Below, piece by piece: positions 1 to 7,636 of a stretch of DNA of 19,423 nucleotides. Under the pieces are notes generated by a model that ran no database searches, was not told the origin of the DNA, and saw nothing but the letters and a program-made list of their open reading frames with translations. Numbering within the stretch: position 1 is the first letter of the stretch; every line of letters begins with the position of its first letter. Origin of the DNA: CAZUMH01 sp964621645. GTDB taxonomy: Bacteria; Zhuqueibacterota; QNDG01; JAGLOF01. The position numbers were made by a program, and so were the translations under genes. The DNA is taken from assembly GCA_964621645.1 (NCBI GenBank), contig CAZUMH010000067.1:1-19423 (forward strand), read 5' to 3'.

Positions 1-953
1 ACCCGGGAAAGATTGCTGGGATGTCCTACGTTCATGGCGCTGGAGAGGCAGTTGCGCGAAGGGGAGATCTTTTTATAGACCCCTGTGTCCAGAAAGCGGG
101 GGAATTCATCATTTTCATTAACGGCGATGATGAAGCGTTTCACGGGCAGCCCCATGGCCCGGGCTAAAAGGCCTCCCATCATATCACCGAAATTACCGGA
201 GGGAACCGAAAAAACAACGGCATCATCCTTCCGTCCGGCCCGCAGTTTGGCAAAGGCGTAGAAATAATAGATGGACTGGGGTAGCAGGCGGCCGATGTTG
301 ATGGAATTTGCCGAGGAGAGGTTGAGATAGGCAAGCTCTTCGTCGGCGAAAGCCTGTTTCACCAGGGCCTGGCAATCGTCGAATTTTCCCCTGACGGCGG
401 CGATCTGAATGTTCCGGCCCAGGGTGGTCATCTGCTTGCGCTGCCGGGCCGTCACCTCCTTTTCCGGAAAGAGGACCAGCACCTTAATATTGTCCAATCC
501 ATAAAAAGCGTTGGCGATGGCGCTGCCGGTGTCGCCTGAAGTGGCCGTGAGGATGAGCAGCTCCCGTTTCCCCTGTTTCAGATAGTACTGCATGAGCCGG
601 CCCATCATGCGGGCCGCGAAATCCTTGAACGAGGCGGTGGGGCCCTGATCCAGGCGCATCACATGTTTGTTCCCGGTCACTTTCTCCAGAGGCACCGGAA
701 AATCATAGGCGTCCCGGACCAGAGCGGCCAGATCCGCATCCTCGATCTCTTCCCGGAGAAAGCGGCGGCAGATCTCGAAGGCGATCTCGTGGTACTCCAT
801 ACGGCTGAATGTCTCCAGCTCGTCCGCCTCCAGGGAGGGGATCTCTTCCGGCATATAGAGGCCCCGGTCCGGGGCTATCCCCCCCAGCAGTGCCTGGCTG
901 AAGGTCAGGAGAGGGGCCTCGAGATTGGTCGAGTAGAATTTTATGGCTGTCAT
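1..953 (-). CDS. thrC: Threonine synthase, N-terminal part (cut by left edge)
   Basis: This enzyme converts O-phospho-L-homoserine to threonine, the last step of threonine biosynthesis, in the cytosol with PLP. About 317 codons are visible; the C-terminus lies outside the window (the family is usually about 430-500 aa). The N-terminus (residues 1-40) carries FYSTN and LLGGIAPDRGLYMP, typical of type II threonine synthases. TASFKDF contains the expected PLP lysine (Lys110), and SVPSGNFGD near residue 240 fits the PLP-phosphate loop. The ATG at 953 is preceded by AGGGA about 8 bases upstream, which overlaps the TAG stop of the aminotransferase gene. The 10-base gap implies one transcript and probable translational coupling. 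I see no frameshift. Confidence 0.95.
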   Translation of the reverse strand, partial: MTAIKFYSTNLEAPLLTFSQALLGGIAPDRGLYMPEEIPSLEADELETFSRMEYHEIAFEICRRFLREEIEDADLAALVRDAYDFPVPLEKVTGNKHVMRLDQGPTASFKDFAARMMGRLMQYYLKQGKRELLILTATSGDTGSAIANAFYGLDNIKVLVLFPEKEVTARQRKQMTTLGRNIQIAAVRGKFDDCQALVKQAFADEELAYLNLSSANSINIGRLLPQSIYYFYAFAKLRAGRKDDAVVFSVPSGNFGDMMGGLLARAMGLPVKRFIIAVNENDEFPRFLDTGVYKKISPSRNCLSSAMNVGHPSNLSR

Positions 954-963
954 GGAGCTTTCC

Positions 964-2184
964 CTACAATTTGTTTTTAATGCATTGGGCCAGCCGTTCT
1001 ATCCCGGTGGTCAACTGCTCCGCGGAGGGATAAGAGAAGTTGAGCCGCATATGATTCGTTTCCGGATTGTCCCCGTAAAAAGCCGAACCGGGAACGAAGG
1101 CCACCTTGAATTTGACCGCCTCGTAGAGCAGCTCTTCCGTGTTGATCCGCTCCGGGAGGGAGACCCAGATAAAGAGACCGCCCTCCGGTTTGGTCCAGGT
1201 AACGCCGCTGTCGGGAGGGAAGTTTGCCTCCAGGGCCCGGAGGCAGACCTCCAGCTTGGCGCGATAGTAGGTGCGGCACTTTTCCAGATAGCTGTCCAGA
1301 TCGACCTTGGTGAGGAAGTCGGTGCCCATGTCCTGATTATACTTGGGGGTGTTGAGCACATTTCCTTCCTTGATATCCAGCATCTTGGAGATCACCGGAG
1401 CCGGACCGAGATTGAATCCCAGCCGGAAGCCGGGGCAGAAGAGTTTGGAAAATGTGTAGAGGCCGATGACGCGGCCGCCCCCTTCCTTTTGATCCAGCTC
1501 GTAGATTGAGGGCAGGGTCTCGCCGTAATAACGCAGATCCCGGTAGGGGCTGTCCTCCACGATGGGGATGGAGTACTCACTGCTGATCTCAAGCAGCCGC
1601 TTGCGGCGTTCCAGGGACATAGTCACTCCGGAGGGATTCTGAAAATCGGGCACCACGTAGATGAACTTGGGGTTTCTTCCTTCGGAGAGCAGGGCCTCGA
1701 TGATTCCTTTGTAATCCTCCACCCAGGAGCCCTTTTCATCCAAACTCACACCCGCGAAACGGGGTGCCTGCATTCGGAAAGCGACCAGGGCGCCGGCAAA
1801 GGTGGGCCGGTCCGAAAGGACCACATCGCCGGAGTCGAGAAAGAGCCGGCCGGTGAGATCCAGACCGTGCTGTCCTGAATTGGTGATGAGGATGTTTTCC
1901 TCGGCGGCCTCGATACCGTCCCGTTTCAGAAAAGCGATCACGGCCTTGATAAAGTCTTCCTCTCCCCGGATGCCGGTATACTGCATAATGGTTTCTATAT
2001 CATCCTCAAGGCGCTGACGGGAAAAACGGCGTACTTCCTCTTTCAGGAACATTTCGGGAGAAGGCAGGCCGCCTGCCAGTGAGATGATCCCCGGATCCTT
2101 GAGCATATCCATCTGCTTGCCGATGGAATAGCCCTCAAATCCCGCCAGGAGCAGGGAGAAGTGTGATTCCCAGTTGTCGATCAT
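964..2184 (-). CDS. PLP-dependent aminotransferase, class I/II (MocR/LysN-like)
   Basis: A 406-residue fold-type I aminotransferase, cytosolic. Visible landmarks are LAGGLPSPEMF near residue 36 (substrate loop), PDFQNPSG with Asn183, IVEDSPYRDL with Asp211 (contacts the PLP ring nitrogen), YTFSKLFCPGFRLGF with the Schiff-base Lys247, and a C-terminal MRLNFSYP carrying the arginine that binds the substrate carboxylate. This motif set matches the 2-aminoadipate/aromatic/branched-chain group often annotated LysN or MocR-type; the substrate cannot be read from sequence. There is no N-terminal GntR helix-turn-helix, so it is an enzyme and not a MocR regulator. I chose ATG 2184 because GGAGGAA precedes it. 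An upstream ATG at 2241 would overlap the previous gene and lacks a better site. It sits 37 bases after the unplaced 414-aa gene and 10 bases before thrC. Confidence 0.9.
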   Translation of the reverse strand: MIDNWESHFSLLLAGFEGYSIGKQMDMLKDPGIISLAGGLPSPEMFLKEEVRRFSRQRLEDDIETIMQYTGIRGEEDFIKAVIAFLKRDGIEAAEENILITNSGQHGLDLTGRLFLDSGDVVLSDRPTFAGALVAFRMQAPRFAGVSLDEKGSWVEDYKGIIEALLSEGRNPKFIYVVPDFQNPSGVTMSLERRKRLLEISSEYSIPIVEDSPYRDLRYYGETLPSIYELDQKEGGGRVIGLYTFSKLFCPGFRLGFNLGPAPVISKMLDIKEGNVLNTPKYNQDMGTDFLTKVDLDSYLEKCRTYYRAKLEVCLRALEANFPPDSGVTWTKPEGGLFIWVSLPERINTEELLYEAVKFKVAFVPGSAFYGDNPETNHMRLNFSYPSAEQLTTGIERLAQCIKNKL

Positions 2185-2221
2185 GTTCAATTCCTCCCAG
2201 TCTTTTTTCCGGATGCAGGGA

Positions 2222-3466
2222 TTAATAGCAGCTGTCGGCAAAAACGGTGCGTATGGAGCGTTTCATGAGATCCACTCCATCCCTGGTGGCGCGCAGGCTT
2301 TTATAGTAGATGACGTCACCGATGGTCGCAGCCGCGGCGGTGCGCTCTTCATCCGGCAGGAAATAGGCTTCCATGGTGTCCATCTCGCGGGCAGTGCCGT
2401 CGCTCTCGTACTTGTAGGTCATGTCGGTGCCGCTCTCCAGAACGGCATACATATTATCCGTCCAGTTGAAGTTGGCCATACCCAGATCAGGATTGATGTA
2501 GATATGAGCCGCCAGGCTGACTCCCTTGATGCCGCTTTCTTTCAGTTCGCGGGCGCACTGGATGAAGGTGGCGGCGTTGGTGCCGTTGCCGATGTTAATC
2601 TCGTAGATAGGGGTGGTGCCGTCTTCCCGCAGATAGGACTTCATGATGTTGAGCAGCATACGGAACTGCATGGTGTTCTGGGTGGAAAGGAGCATGGAGA
2701 TCTTGAAGGTCAGATTGGGAAGGTTGCGGCAGTAGTAGCAGGCGGCGATGATGGAGGACCAGCTGGGATTCAGGTAGAAGTTCCCGCCGGTCTCCAGGGC
2801 GGCCCGGGTAATGATGTCCAGATAGACCAGATGGTTGTCATTGGCCACTTCCACTCCGCCCAGATTGCCGAAGGGAGTCCCCATATTTTTCAGAAGCAGC
2901 ACGGAGTTGCCGTCTCCGGCATTTTTCCGCTCGAACGATTTACCCGTGACCCCCTCCAGCTCCCTGAAACGGCTTTCGGGCCAGGGAGTTCCCAGCAGGT
3001 TGGTGCTGCAGAATTTGGACGCTTTCATCAGGTTCTCGGCCATGGTCAGGGTGGCCAGCAGTTCACCGCTGTAGACATAGTGATCCGTAAGGGCGACCAC
3101 GGAAATCATCTCACTGGGAGCGAAGACGAAATCGGCCGTCTCGGCGGCTTCCGCCATGCGCCGGATACAGTGATGGGTGACATAGGGTCCCTGGAATCCC
3201 GAGACCTGACTGCGGGCCGTTCCATACGCCTTGTTATAGGAAATGTTGTTCTTCTTTTCGAAATCAGGCACGCTGGGAAATTTTTTCACCCATGCTTCCG
3301 CCTCTTCGATCTGGCGGCCGAAGCCCAGTTCCCCGCAGCGTTTTTTCCGCAGCTGAAAGTCCCGCATCTTCTCGATGCCGTCGATGATGGTTTGGGGACC
3401 GCCGTGGTGAGCCTGCAGCGCATCCATGGCTTTCATGTCCTCATCGCTGAGCAGAGGGTAATACAT
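2222..3466 (-). CDS. Uncharacterised 414-aa protein in threonine/aminotransferase operon
   Basis: I do not recognise this family. It encodes 414 residues, starts at ATG 3466 after GGAGGAAGT and ends with TAA. No signal peptide or membrane segment is visible, so it should be cytosolic. Seven cysteines are present (44, 100, 153, 243, 246, 304, 413), with Cys243/Cys246 as a CYYC pair. Other notable stretches are THHCIRR (97-103), GDGNSVLLLKNMGTPFGNLG (184-203), NPSWSSI (233-239), YEINIGNGTNAATF (288-301) and HIYINPDLGMANFNW (321-335). Regular alternation of hydrophobic strands and helices is compatible with an alpha/beta barrel enzyme, which is my guess only. The position between an Lrp regulator and an aminotransferase plus threonine synthase suggests a role in amino-acid metabolism. 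A 494-codon antisense frame covers it, but that frame has no comparable ribosome site or family features. Confidence 0.85.
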   Translation of the reverse strand: MYYPLLSDEDMKAMDALQAHHGGPQTIIDGIEKMRDFQLRKKRCGELGFGRQIEEAEAWVKKFPSVPDFEKKNNISYNKAYGTARSQVSGFQGPYVTHHCIRRMAEAAETADFVFAPSEMISVVALTDHYVYSGELLATLTMAENLMKASKFCSTNLLGTPWPESRFRELEGVTGKSFERKNAGDGNSVLLLKNMGTPFGNLGGVEVANDNHLVYLDIITRAALETGGNFYLNPSWSSIIAACYYCRNLPNLTFKISMLLSTQNTMQFRMLLNIMKSYLREDGTTPIYEINIGNGTNAATFIQCARELKESGIKGVSLAAHIYINPDLGMANFNWTDNMYAVLESGTDMTYKYESDGTAREMDTMEAYFLPDEERTAAAATIGDVIYYKSLRATRDGVDLMKRSIRTVFADSCY

Positions 3467-3546
3467 ACTTCCTCCTTATTTTTAAAATTGATAGTTTCTT
3501 CCGTCAAACAGCGGCCCGGATCTTTTAAAACAGTGGAGAGAAGGAC

Positions 3547-4014
3547 TCAGGCAACGGGAATAGTCGTTTCCTGCTTGAGAGACTTCAGGATAAAGGATGT
3601 GTGGATTCTGCTGATGACCTTGAAATGGGTCAGTTTACCCAGCAGGAATTTTTCATAGTGTTCGATATCCCGGCTTACCACTTTCATCAGGTAATCCGCC
3701 TCGCCGGAGACATGATGACACTCCAGAACTTCGGGGATCTGCCGGACCTCTTCGACAAAGGCTTCAATTTCCTCCTTCTGGTGCAGACGCAGAGAGACGG
3801 ACACAAAGGCGGTGATCCCCTGCCCAACCTCTTTGGGATCGACCAGGGCCACATATTTTTTAATGATGCCGTTCTTTTCCAGTTTGCGTACCCGTTCCAG
3901 CATAGAGGGAGCGGAGAGCCCCACCTCCTTGGCCAGCTGGGCGTTACTGAGCCGGCCCTGCTCCTGGAGCAGGGAGAGAACTTTTTTATCGATGGTGTCC
4001 AAGGAAACGGGCAT
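3547..4014 (-). CDS. Lrp/AsnC family transcriptional regulator
   Basis: A 155-residue feast/famine regulator of usual length. The N-terminal winged helix (about residues 4-63) includes LSNAQLAKEVGLSAPSMLER, with the typical DKKVLSLLQ opening helix and a KLEKNGIIKKY wing. The C-terminal RAM/ligand domain (about 68-140) includes VLECHHVSGEADYLMKV, where the GxxD pattern marks the effector-binding turn. Such proteins form dimers to octamers and respond to amino acids. ATG 4014 follows AAGGAG with good spacing. It lies 80 bases upstream of the 414-aa gene on the same strand, so it probably regulates that operon and possibly itself; a 13-base palindrome at 4093-4105 is a candidate site. The effector cannot be told from sequence. 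Confidence 0.93.
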   Translation of the reverse strand: MPVSLDTIDKKVLSLLQEQGRLSNAQLAKEVGLSAPSMLERVRKLEKNGIIKKYVALVDPKEVGQGITAFVSVSLRLHQKEEIEAFVEEVRQIPEVLECHHVSGEADYLMKVVSRDIEHYEKFLLGKLTHFKVISRIHTSFILKSLKQETTIPVA

Positions 4015-4092
4015 GACAACTCCTTCGCTTGGAGAATGTAAGAAAAACAGCGGAGGAAAGCAATGAGAATATCAATAATATCTTCTGTTTGA

Positions 4093-4105
4093 CGAATAAT
4101 ATTCG
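4093..4105. promoter_or_regulatory. Palindrome upstream of lrp-type gene, candidate operator
   Basis: CGAATAATATTCG is a perfect inverted repeat with 5-base arms around an AAT centre, 79-91 bases upstream of the Lrp-type start codon in an AT-rich gap of 136 bases. On the minus strand it contains a TATTAT that could serve as a -10. Lrp/AsnC proteins favour AT-centred palindromes of about this size, so autoregulation is plausible but not shown. Confidence 0.35.
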
Positions 4106-4150
4106 GCAAAACACAAGGGAAAGCTAATTTTAATAAAGAATCCCGTTGAA

Positions 4151-4471
4151 TCAGGTGTATTCCTGTCTCACCGGATAGAAGACATCCAGAATGCGGCAGT
4201 CGGTGAGGCTCCTGCCGGAATGGGGCGCCTCCGGCGGGATCACCGCTACCATGCCCGGCTCCATGATTTGGGTGCGGCCCTCGATGGTCATTTCAAAACG
4301 TCCTTCCAGAACCTGGGCAACCTGTTCATGGGGGTGAGTGTGCCGGGGCAGGGGGTGGTCCGCTTTAATGTCCCAATGGGCGAAGGTCATGTTATCGGTG
4401 TGCACGAAACGGGCCGTGTACCCGGGAACGATCTCACGAGTCGGGATGTCTTTAAGTTCGAGAAAATTCAC
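4151..4471 (-). CDS. Small single-domain cupin protein
   Basis: A 106-residue cupin, cytosolic. Motif 1 is HTHPHEQVAQVLEG, giving His44, His46 and Glu49/Gln50. Motif 2 is EPGMVAVIPPEAPHSG, giving Gly73 and His84. Together these form a probable divalent-metal site; the HxHxxEQ form is common in small stand-alone cupins whose roles range from isomerases and dioxygenases to sugar or effector binding. I cannot assign a reaction. I chose the GTG start at 4471 because AGGAGG lies 4 bases upstream, whereas the in-frame ATG at 4501 has only a weak AGAG directly adjoining it. It lies upstream of the Lrp-type gene on the same strand, separated by 136 bases that could hold a separate promoter. It is divergent from the S9 peptidase gene at 4706. 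Confidence 0.88.
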   Translation of the reverse strand: MNFLELKDIPTREIVPGYTARFVHTDNMTFAHWDIKADHPLPRHTHPHEQVAQVLEGRFEMTIEGRTQIMEPGMVAVIPPEAPHSGRSLTDCRILDVFYPVRQEYT

Positions 4472-4610
4472 GTGGCCTCCTATCCAATCAGTTGTTTTCA
4501 TCTCTTTTGATAGCGGTAAAACAAGATTGTATCAACAGAGTCAATGTAATAAAGGGACGGCTATACATTCAACTAAAAAGTAAGAAGCGCGTATACTATC
4601 CACGCAAAAC

Positions 4611-4616
4611 TATAAT
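4611..4616 (+). promoter_or_regulatory. Candidate -10 element for the first S9 peptidase gene
   Basis: A perfect TATAAT lies 90 bases before ATG 4706 within the AT-rich divergent gap 4472-4705. No good -35 stands 16-18 bases upstream. A second hexamer, TATACT at 4592-4597, has a weak TTCAAC 18 bases upstream. Either could start transcription towards the peptidase. Confidence 0.35.
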
Positions 4617-4657
4617 GGCGGCAAAATTTTAACACTTTGAATTTGGACCGGATTTTT

Positions 4658-4671
4658 CTATTTTAAAATAG
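4658..4671. promoter_or_regulatory. Perfect 14-base palindrome upstream of S9 peptidase gene
   Basis: CTATTTTAAAATAG reads identically on both strands and lies 35-48 bases before ATG 4706. It could be an operator in the leader or part of an AT-rich promoter. With no loop it is not an RNA hairpin of the usual kind. Confidence 0.3.
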
Positions 4672-4705
4672 ACCTGCCATTTCGAAATCCAAATCAGGAG
4701 GTGCC

Positions 4706-7537
4706 ATGAAAAGACGAACCATCCCCGCCTTTATTGGTGTTATGCTGTTTGCAGTGCTGCAGCTTGCGGCTCAGACCGGCAAACGTCCTTTAACCCATGA
4801 TGTCTATGATTCCTGGAAATCCATCAGCAGTCAGACCATTTCTCCCCGGGGCAACTGGGTGCTCTATCTGGAAGTGCCCCAGGACGGAGACGGCCGTATC
4901 GTCGTGTACAATCCAGGCAGCGGTACCGACTACAGTCATGGCATTGGATATACCGGCGAGGGGACCGAAGCCGAACGGGCGGCGCGGCCGCGTTTCAGTT
5001 ATGATGAAAGCAGGATAGTTTTTTTGATCTCTCCCTCTCAGGAAGAGGTAAAAGAGGCCGAGAAGGACAAGAAAAAGAAAGACGATACCATCAGGAAGTT
5101 GGGCCTGATACAACTAGCCGCTGGTTCGGTAACTCTGATCGACAGTGTGAAGAGCTTTGCCATGCCGGAAAAGAAAGGCGGCTGGCTGGCATATCTGGTG
5201 GAAAAAGCCAGCAAAAAAGAAAAAAAAGAAAAAGATAAAAAAGAAGAGAAGAAAGAGGAAGAGGGGAAGAGCAAAGAGGGAGAGAAGAAAAAAGAAAAGA
5301 AGAAGGATTTCGGCACCCGCCTGGTCCTGCTGGGACCGAACGGGAAAGAACGGATCATCGAATCGGTAATCGATTATCAATTCACCAAGGACGGAACCTT
5401 CCTTTTCTATACCGTGTCCAGTGAAGAACATCCCGAAACCGACGGACTCTACCGCCTCAATCCGGCAGCGGACAAGACGGTCGTTCTGCTCTCCGGTCAG
5501 GGAAATTACAAACGGCTGAGTTTCAACAAAGATGAAACCATGCTGGCCTTTCTCTCGGACCGGGACGACTATGCGGCTGACACACCCACTTTCAATCTCT
5601 ACGGCTGCGGAGTAGAGGCCCCTCAGGCCGATCTCTGGGTCTCGCACAAGAGCACGGAGAGCTTCCCGGAGGGAATGGCCGTCAGTGACAAATCAGCGCT
5701 GAGTTTCAATGATGAAGGCTCCGTGATTATGTTTGGCATCAAGGAAATCCCCGCCGAGGAGAACAAAGAGGAGGAGAACGGGGAGAAAGAGGAAGAGGCG
5801 GAATTCGAACTCTGGCACTGGCAGGATCCCTATCCCTATCCCCAGCAGAAGAAAATGGCCCAGCGGGTGAAGGACAATACCTGGGAATCCGTCTATTATA
5901 TAAAGAGCAAAAAATTTCTCAAACTGGCCGATGAAAAGCTGCCCGATCTCAGTCTGGGCCGGCACGGCAGGGTGGCCTTTGCCAACGACAACTGGCCTCA
6001 CGCCAAGAAGATGTCCTACTTCGGCGACTTCAATGATGTGTATGTAGTGGATACCGGCACCGGCGGCCGGAAGCTGGTAAAAGAGGATCTCTTCGGCCAG
6101 GCCAGGCTTTCCCCCAACGACTGTTATGTTTACTGGTTCGAGGGAAAAGACTGGTTTGTCTATGATATTAACAAGAACAGAACGGCAAATGTGACGGCAG
6201 GACTTGGAGTGCATTTCGACCGTGAAGATCATGACCGGCCGGAGCCGGCTTCTCCCTATGGAATTGCCGGCTGGACCGATAAGGACCGTTCACTCCTGGT
6301 ATATGACCGCTACGACGTCTGGGAAATCAGTCCGGACGGGAAAGACAGGCGTCTGATAACCGAGGGCTTTGGGCGGGAGCATGATCTCAGCTTCCGCTAT
6401 ATACGTCTGGACCGGGAGGCATTTACGATCGATCCGGGTGCGGAAATCCTGCTCGGCGCCACAAACGAGGAGACCATGGCCTCCGGATTTTATCTGGACC
6501 GGGTGGAAGACGAGGCTCCGCCCCGCCGGCTGATCATGGAAGACAAGAACTTCGGGCGTCCCAGCAAGGCGGATGAGGCGGATCTGCTCCTCTGGAGCCG
6601 CAGTGATTTCGACGAATACCCCGATCTCTGGATCAGCGGCCTTGATTTTTCCCGGCCCCGAAAGATTACCGATCTGGGCAGCCAGATGGATCCCTACCTC
6701 TGGGGGCACGAAGAGCTGATCGATTTCACCAGCGCGGACGGCAAACCGCTCAAGGGAATCCTCATCAAGCCGGAGAACTTCGATCCTGCCAAGAAGTATC
6801 CCCTCATGGTCTATATCTATGAGACCCTGCACGACCGGCTGCACTCTTATCGTAATCCGAGTCCCGGCACTTCCATTAATTTCTCCTATTACGTGAGTAA
6901 CGGCTACCTGCTCTGGATGCCGGACATCGAATACGAAACCGGCTATCCCGGCCGCGACGCCCTCAAGTGCGTACTTCCCGGAATACAGCTGCTGGTGCAG
7001 AAAGGATTAGCGGATGAGAAGGCCATCGGGATCCAGGGTCACTCCTGGGGAGGATACCAAATCGCCTATATGGTCACCCAAACCGATATTTTCGCCGCGG
7101 CGGAGGCGGGCGCGCCGGTATCGAACATGACCAGCGCCTACGACGGTATCCGCTGGGGCAGCGGCATGGTGCGACAGTTCCAGTATGAAAAAACCCAGTC
7201 GCGCCTGGGTGCCAGCCTCTGGGAAGTTCCGCTGCGCTACCTCGAAAATTCTCCCATCTTCTGGGCGGACCGGGTGCATACCCCCCTGCTGATGATTCAC
7301 AATGATGCCGACGGGGCCGTGCCTTGGTACCAGGGGATTGAATACATTATGGCCCTCAGGCGACTGAGCAAGGAAGCCTATATGTTCAACTATAACGGCG
7401 AAGATCACGGTCTGCGCAAGCGGATAAATCAAAAAGACTGGACGGTGCGTCTGCAGCAGTTCTTCGACCATTTCCTCAAGGGCGCTCCTGAGCCCGATTG
7501 GATGGCAAAGGGGATACAGGCCTGGGAAAAGGAGTAG
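4706..7537 (+). CDS. Secreted S9-family (prolyl oligopeptidase) serine peptidase with KE-rich insert
   Basis: A 943-residue exported peptidase. Residues 1-22 are a signal peptide (MKRR, hydrophobic core, LQLAAQ). About 30-690 form the beta-propeller part, and about 700-943 the alpha/beta-hydrolase domain. The catalytic triad is visible: Ser780 in GHSWGG, Asp869 in HNDADGAVPW and His901 in GEDHGLR. The family cleaves peptides, often oligopeptides after proline or related bonds; the specificity here is unknown. Residues 168-200 are an extreme Lys/Glu run, and 346-365 a second acidic Glu-rich stretch. Both interrupt propeller strands as low-complexity loops, and the protein is longer than the usual 650-800 aa. 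ATG 4706 follows AGGAGG. The gene is probably monocistronic and ends 41 bases before a bidirectional terminator. It is convergent with a second S9 gene. Confidence 0.94.
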   Translation: MKRRTIPAFIGVMLFAVLQLAAQTGKRPLTHDVYDSWKSISSQTISPRGNWVLYLEVPQDGDGRIVVYNPGSGTDYSHGIGYTGEGTEAERAARPRFSYDESRIVFLISPSQEEVKEAEKDKKKKDDTIRKLGLIQLAAGSVTLIDSVKSFAMPEKKGGWLAYLVEKASKKEKKEKDKKEEKKEEEGKSKEGEKKKEKKKDFGTRLVLLGPNGKERIIESVIDYQFTKDGTFLFYTVSSEEHPETDGLYRLNPAADKTVVLLSGQGNYKRLSFNKDETMLAFLSDRDDYAADTPTFNLYGCGVEAPQADLWVSHKSTESFPEGMAVSDKSALSFNDEGSVIMFGIKEIPAEENKEEENGEKEEEAEFELWHWQDPYPYPQQKKMAQRVKDNTWESVYYIKSKKFLKLADEKLPDLSLGRHGRVAFANDNWPHAKKMSYFGDFNDVYVVDTGTGGRKLVKEDLFGQARLSPNDCYVYWFEGKDWFVYDINKNRTANVTAGLGVHFDREDHDRPEPASPYGIAGWTDKDRSLLVYDRYDVWEISPDGKDRRLITEGFGREHDLSFRYIRLDREAFTIDPGAEILLGATNEETMASGFYLDRVEDEAPPRRLIMEDKNFGRPSKADEADLLLWSRSDFDEYPDLWISGLDFSRPRKITDLGSQMDPYLWGHEELIDFTSADGKPLKGILIKPENFDPAKKYPLMVYIYETLHDRLHSYRNPSPGTSINFSYYVSNGYLLWMPDIEYETGYPGRDALKCVLPGIQLLVQKGLADEKAIGIQGHSWGGYQIAYMVTQTDIFAAAEAGAPVSNMTSAYDGIRWGSGMVRQFQYEKTQSRLGASLWEVPLRYLENSPIFWADRVHTPLLMIHNDADGAVPWYQGIEYIMALRRLSKEAYMFNYNGEDHGLRKRINQKDWTVRLQQFFDHFLKGAPEPDWMAKGIQAWEKE

Positions 7538-7577
7538 CCAGCACAGTTCGACAGACCGATCCGTCTGAAAAAACAGA

Positions 7578-7609
7578 GCGGCGTCCCCTTTTGGGGGCGC
7601 CGCCTTTTT
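7578..7609. terminator. Bidirectional intrinsic terminator between convergent S9 genes
   Basis: The stem GCGGCGTCCCC (7578-7588) pairs with GGGGGCGCCGC (7593-7603) through one G-U pair and a TTTT loop, and is followed by CTTTTT on the plus strand. An A-run at 7568-7573 gives the T-tract for the minus strand. It ends transcripts of both flanking peptidase genes. Confidence 0.9.
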
Positions 7610-7636
7610 ATCTCCTCTCTGTATAGGGAAAATGGT

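Noticed and set aside
2174..3658. Long plus-strand open frame (494 codons) antisense to the 414-aa gene
   Set aside because: It spans three minus-strand genes, has no suitable ribosome site or recognisable domain, and is explained by the codon bias of the GC-rich gene opposite.
3501..4094. CTGTTTGACG found on opposite strands in the two gaps flanking the lrp-type gene
   Set aside because: A shared 10-mer is expected by chance many times in 19 kb; the flanks do not align.
4502..4510. Upstream ATG 4501 as start of the cupin gene
   Set aside because: It has only AGAG touching the ATG, while the GTG at 4471 has AGGAGG at a usable distance and begins where the cupin fold usually begins.
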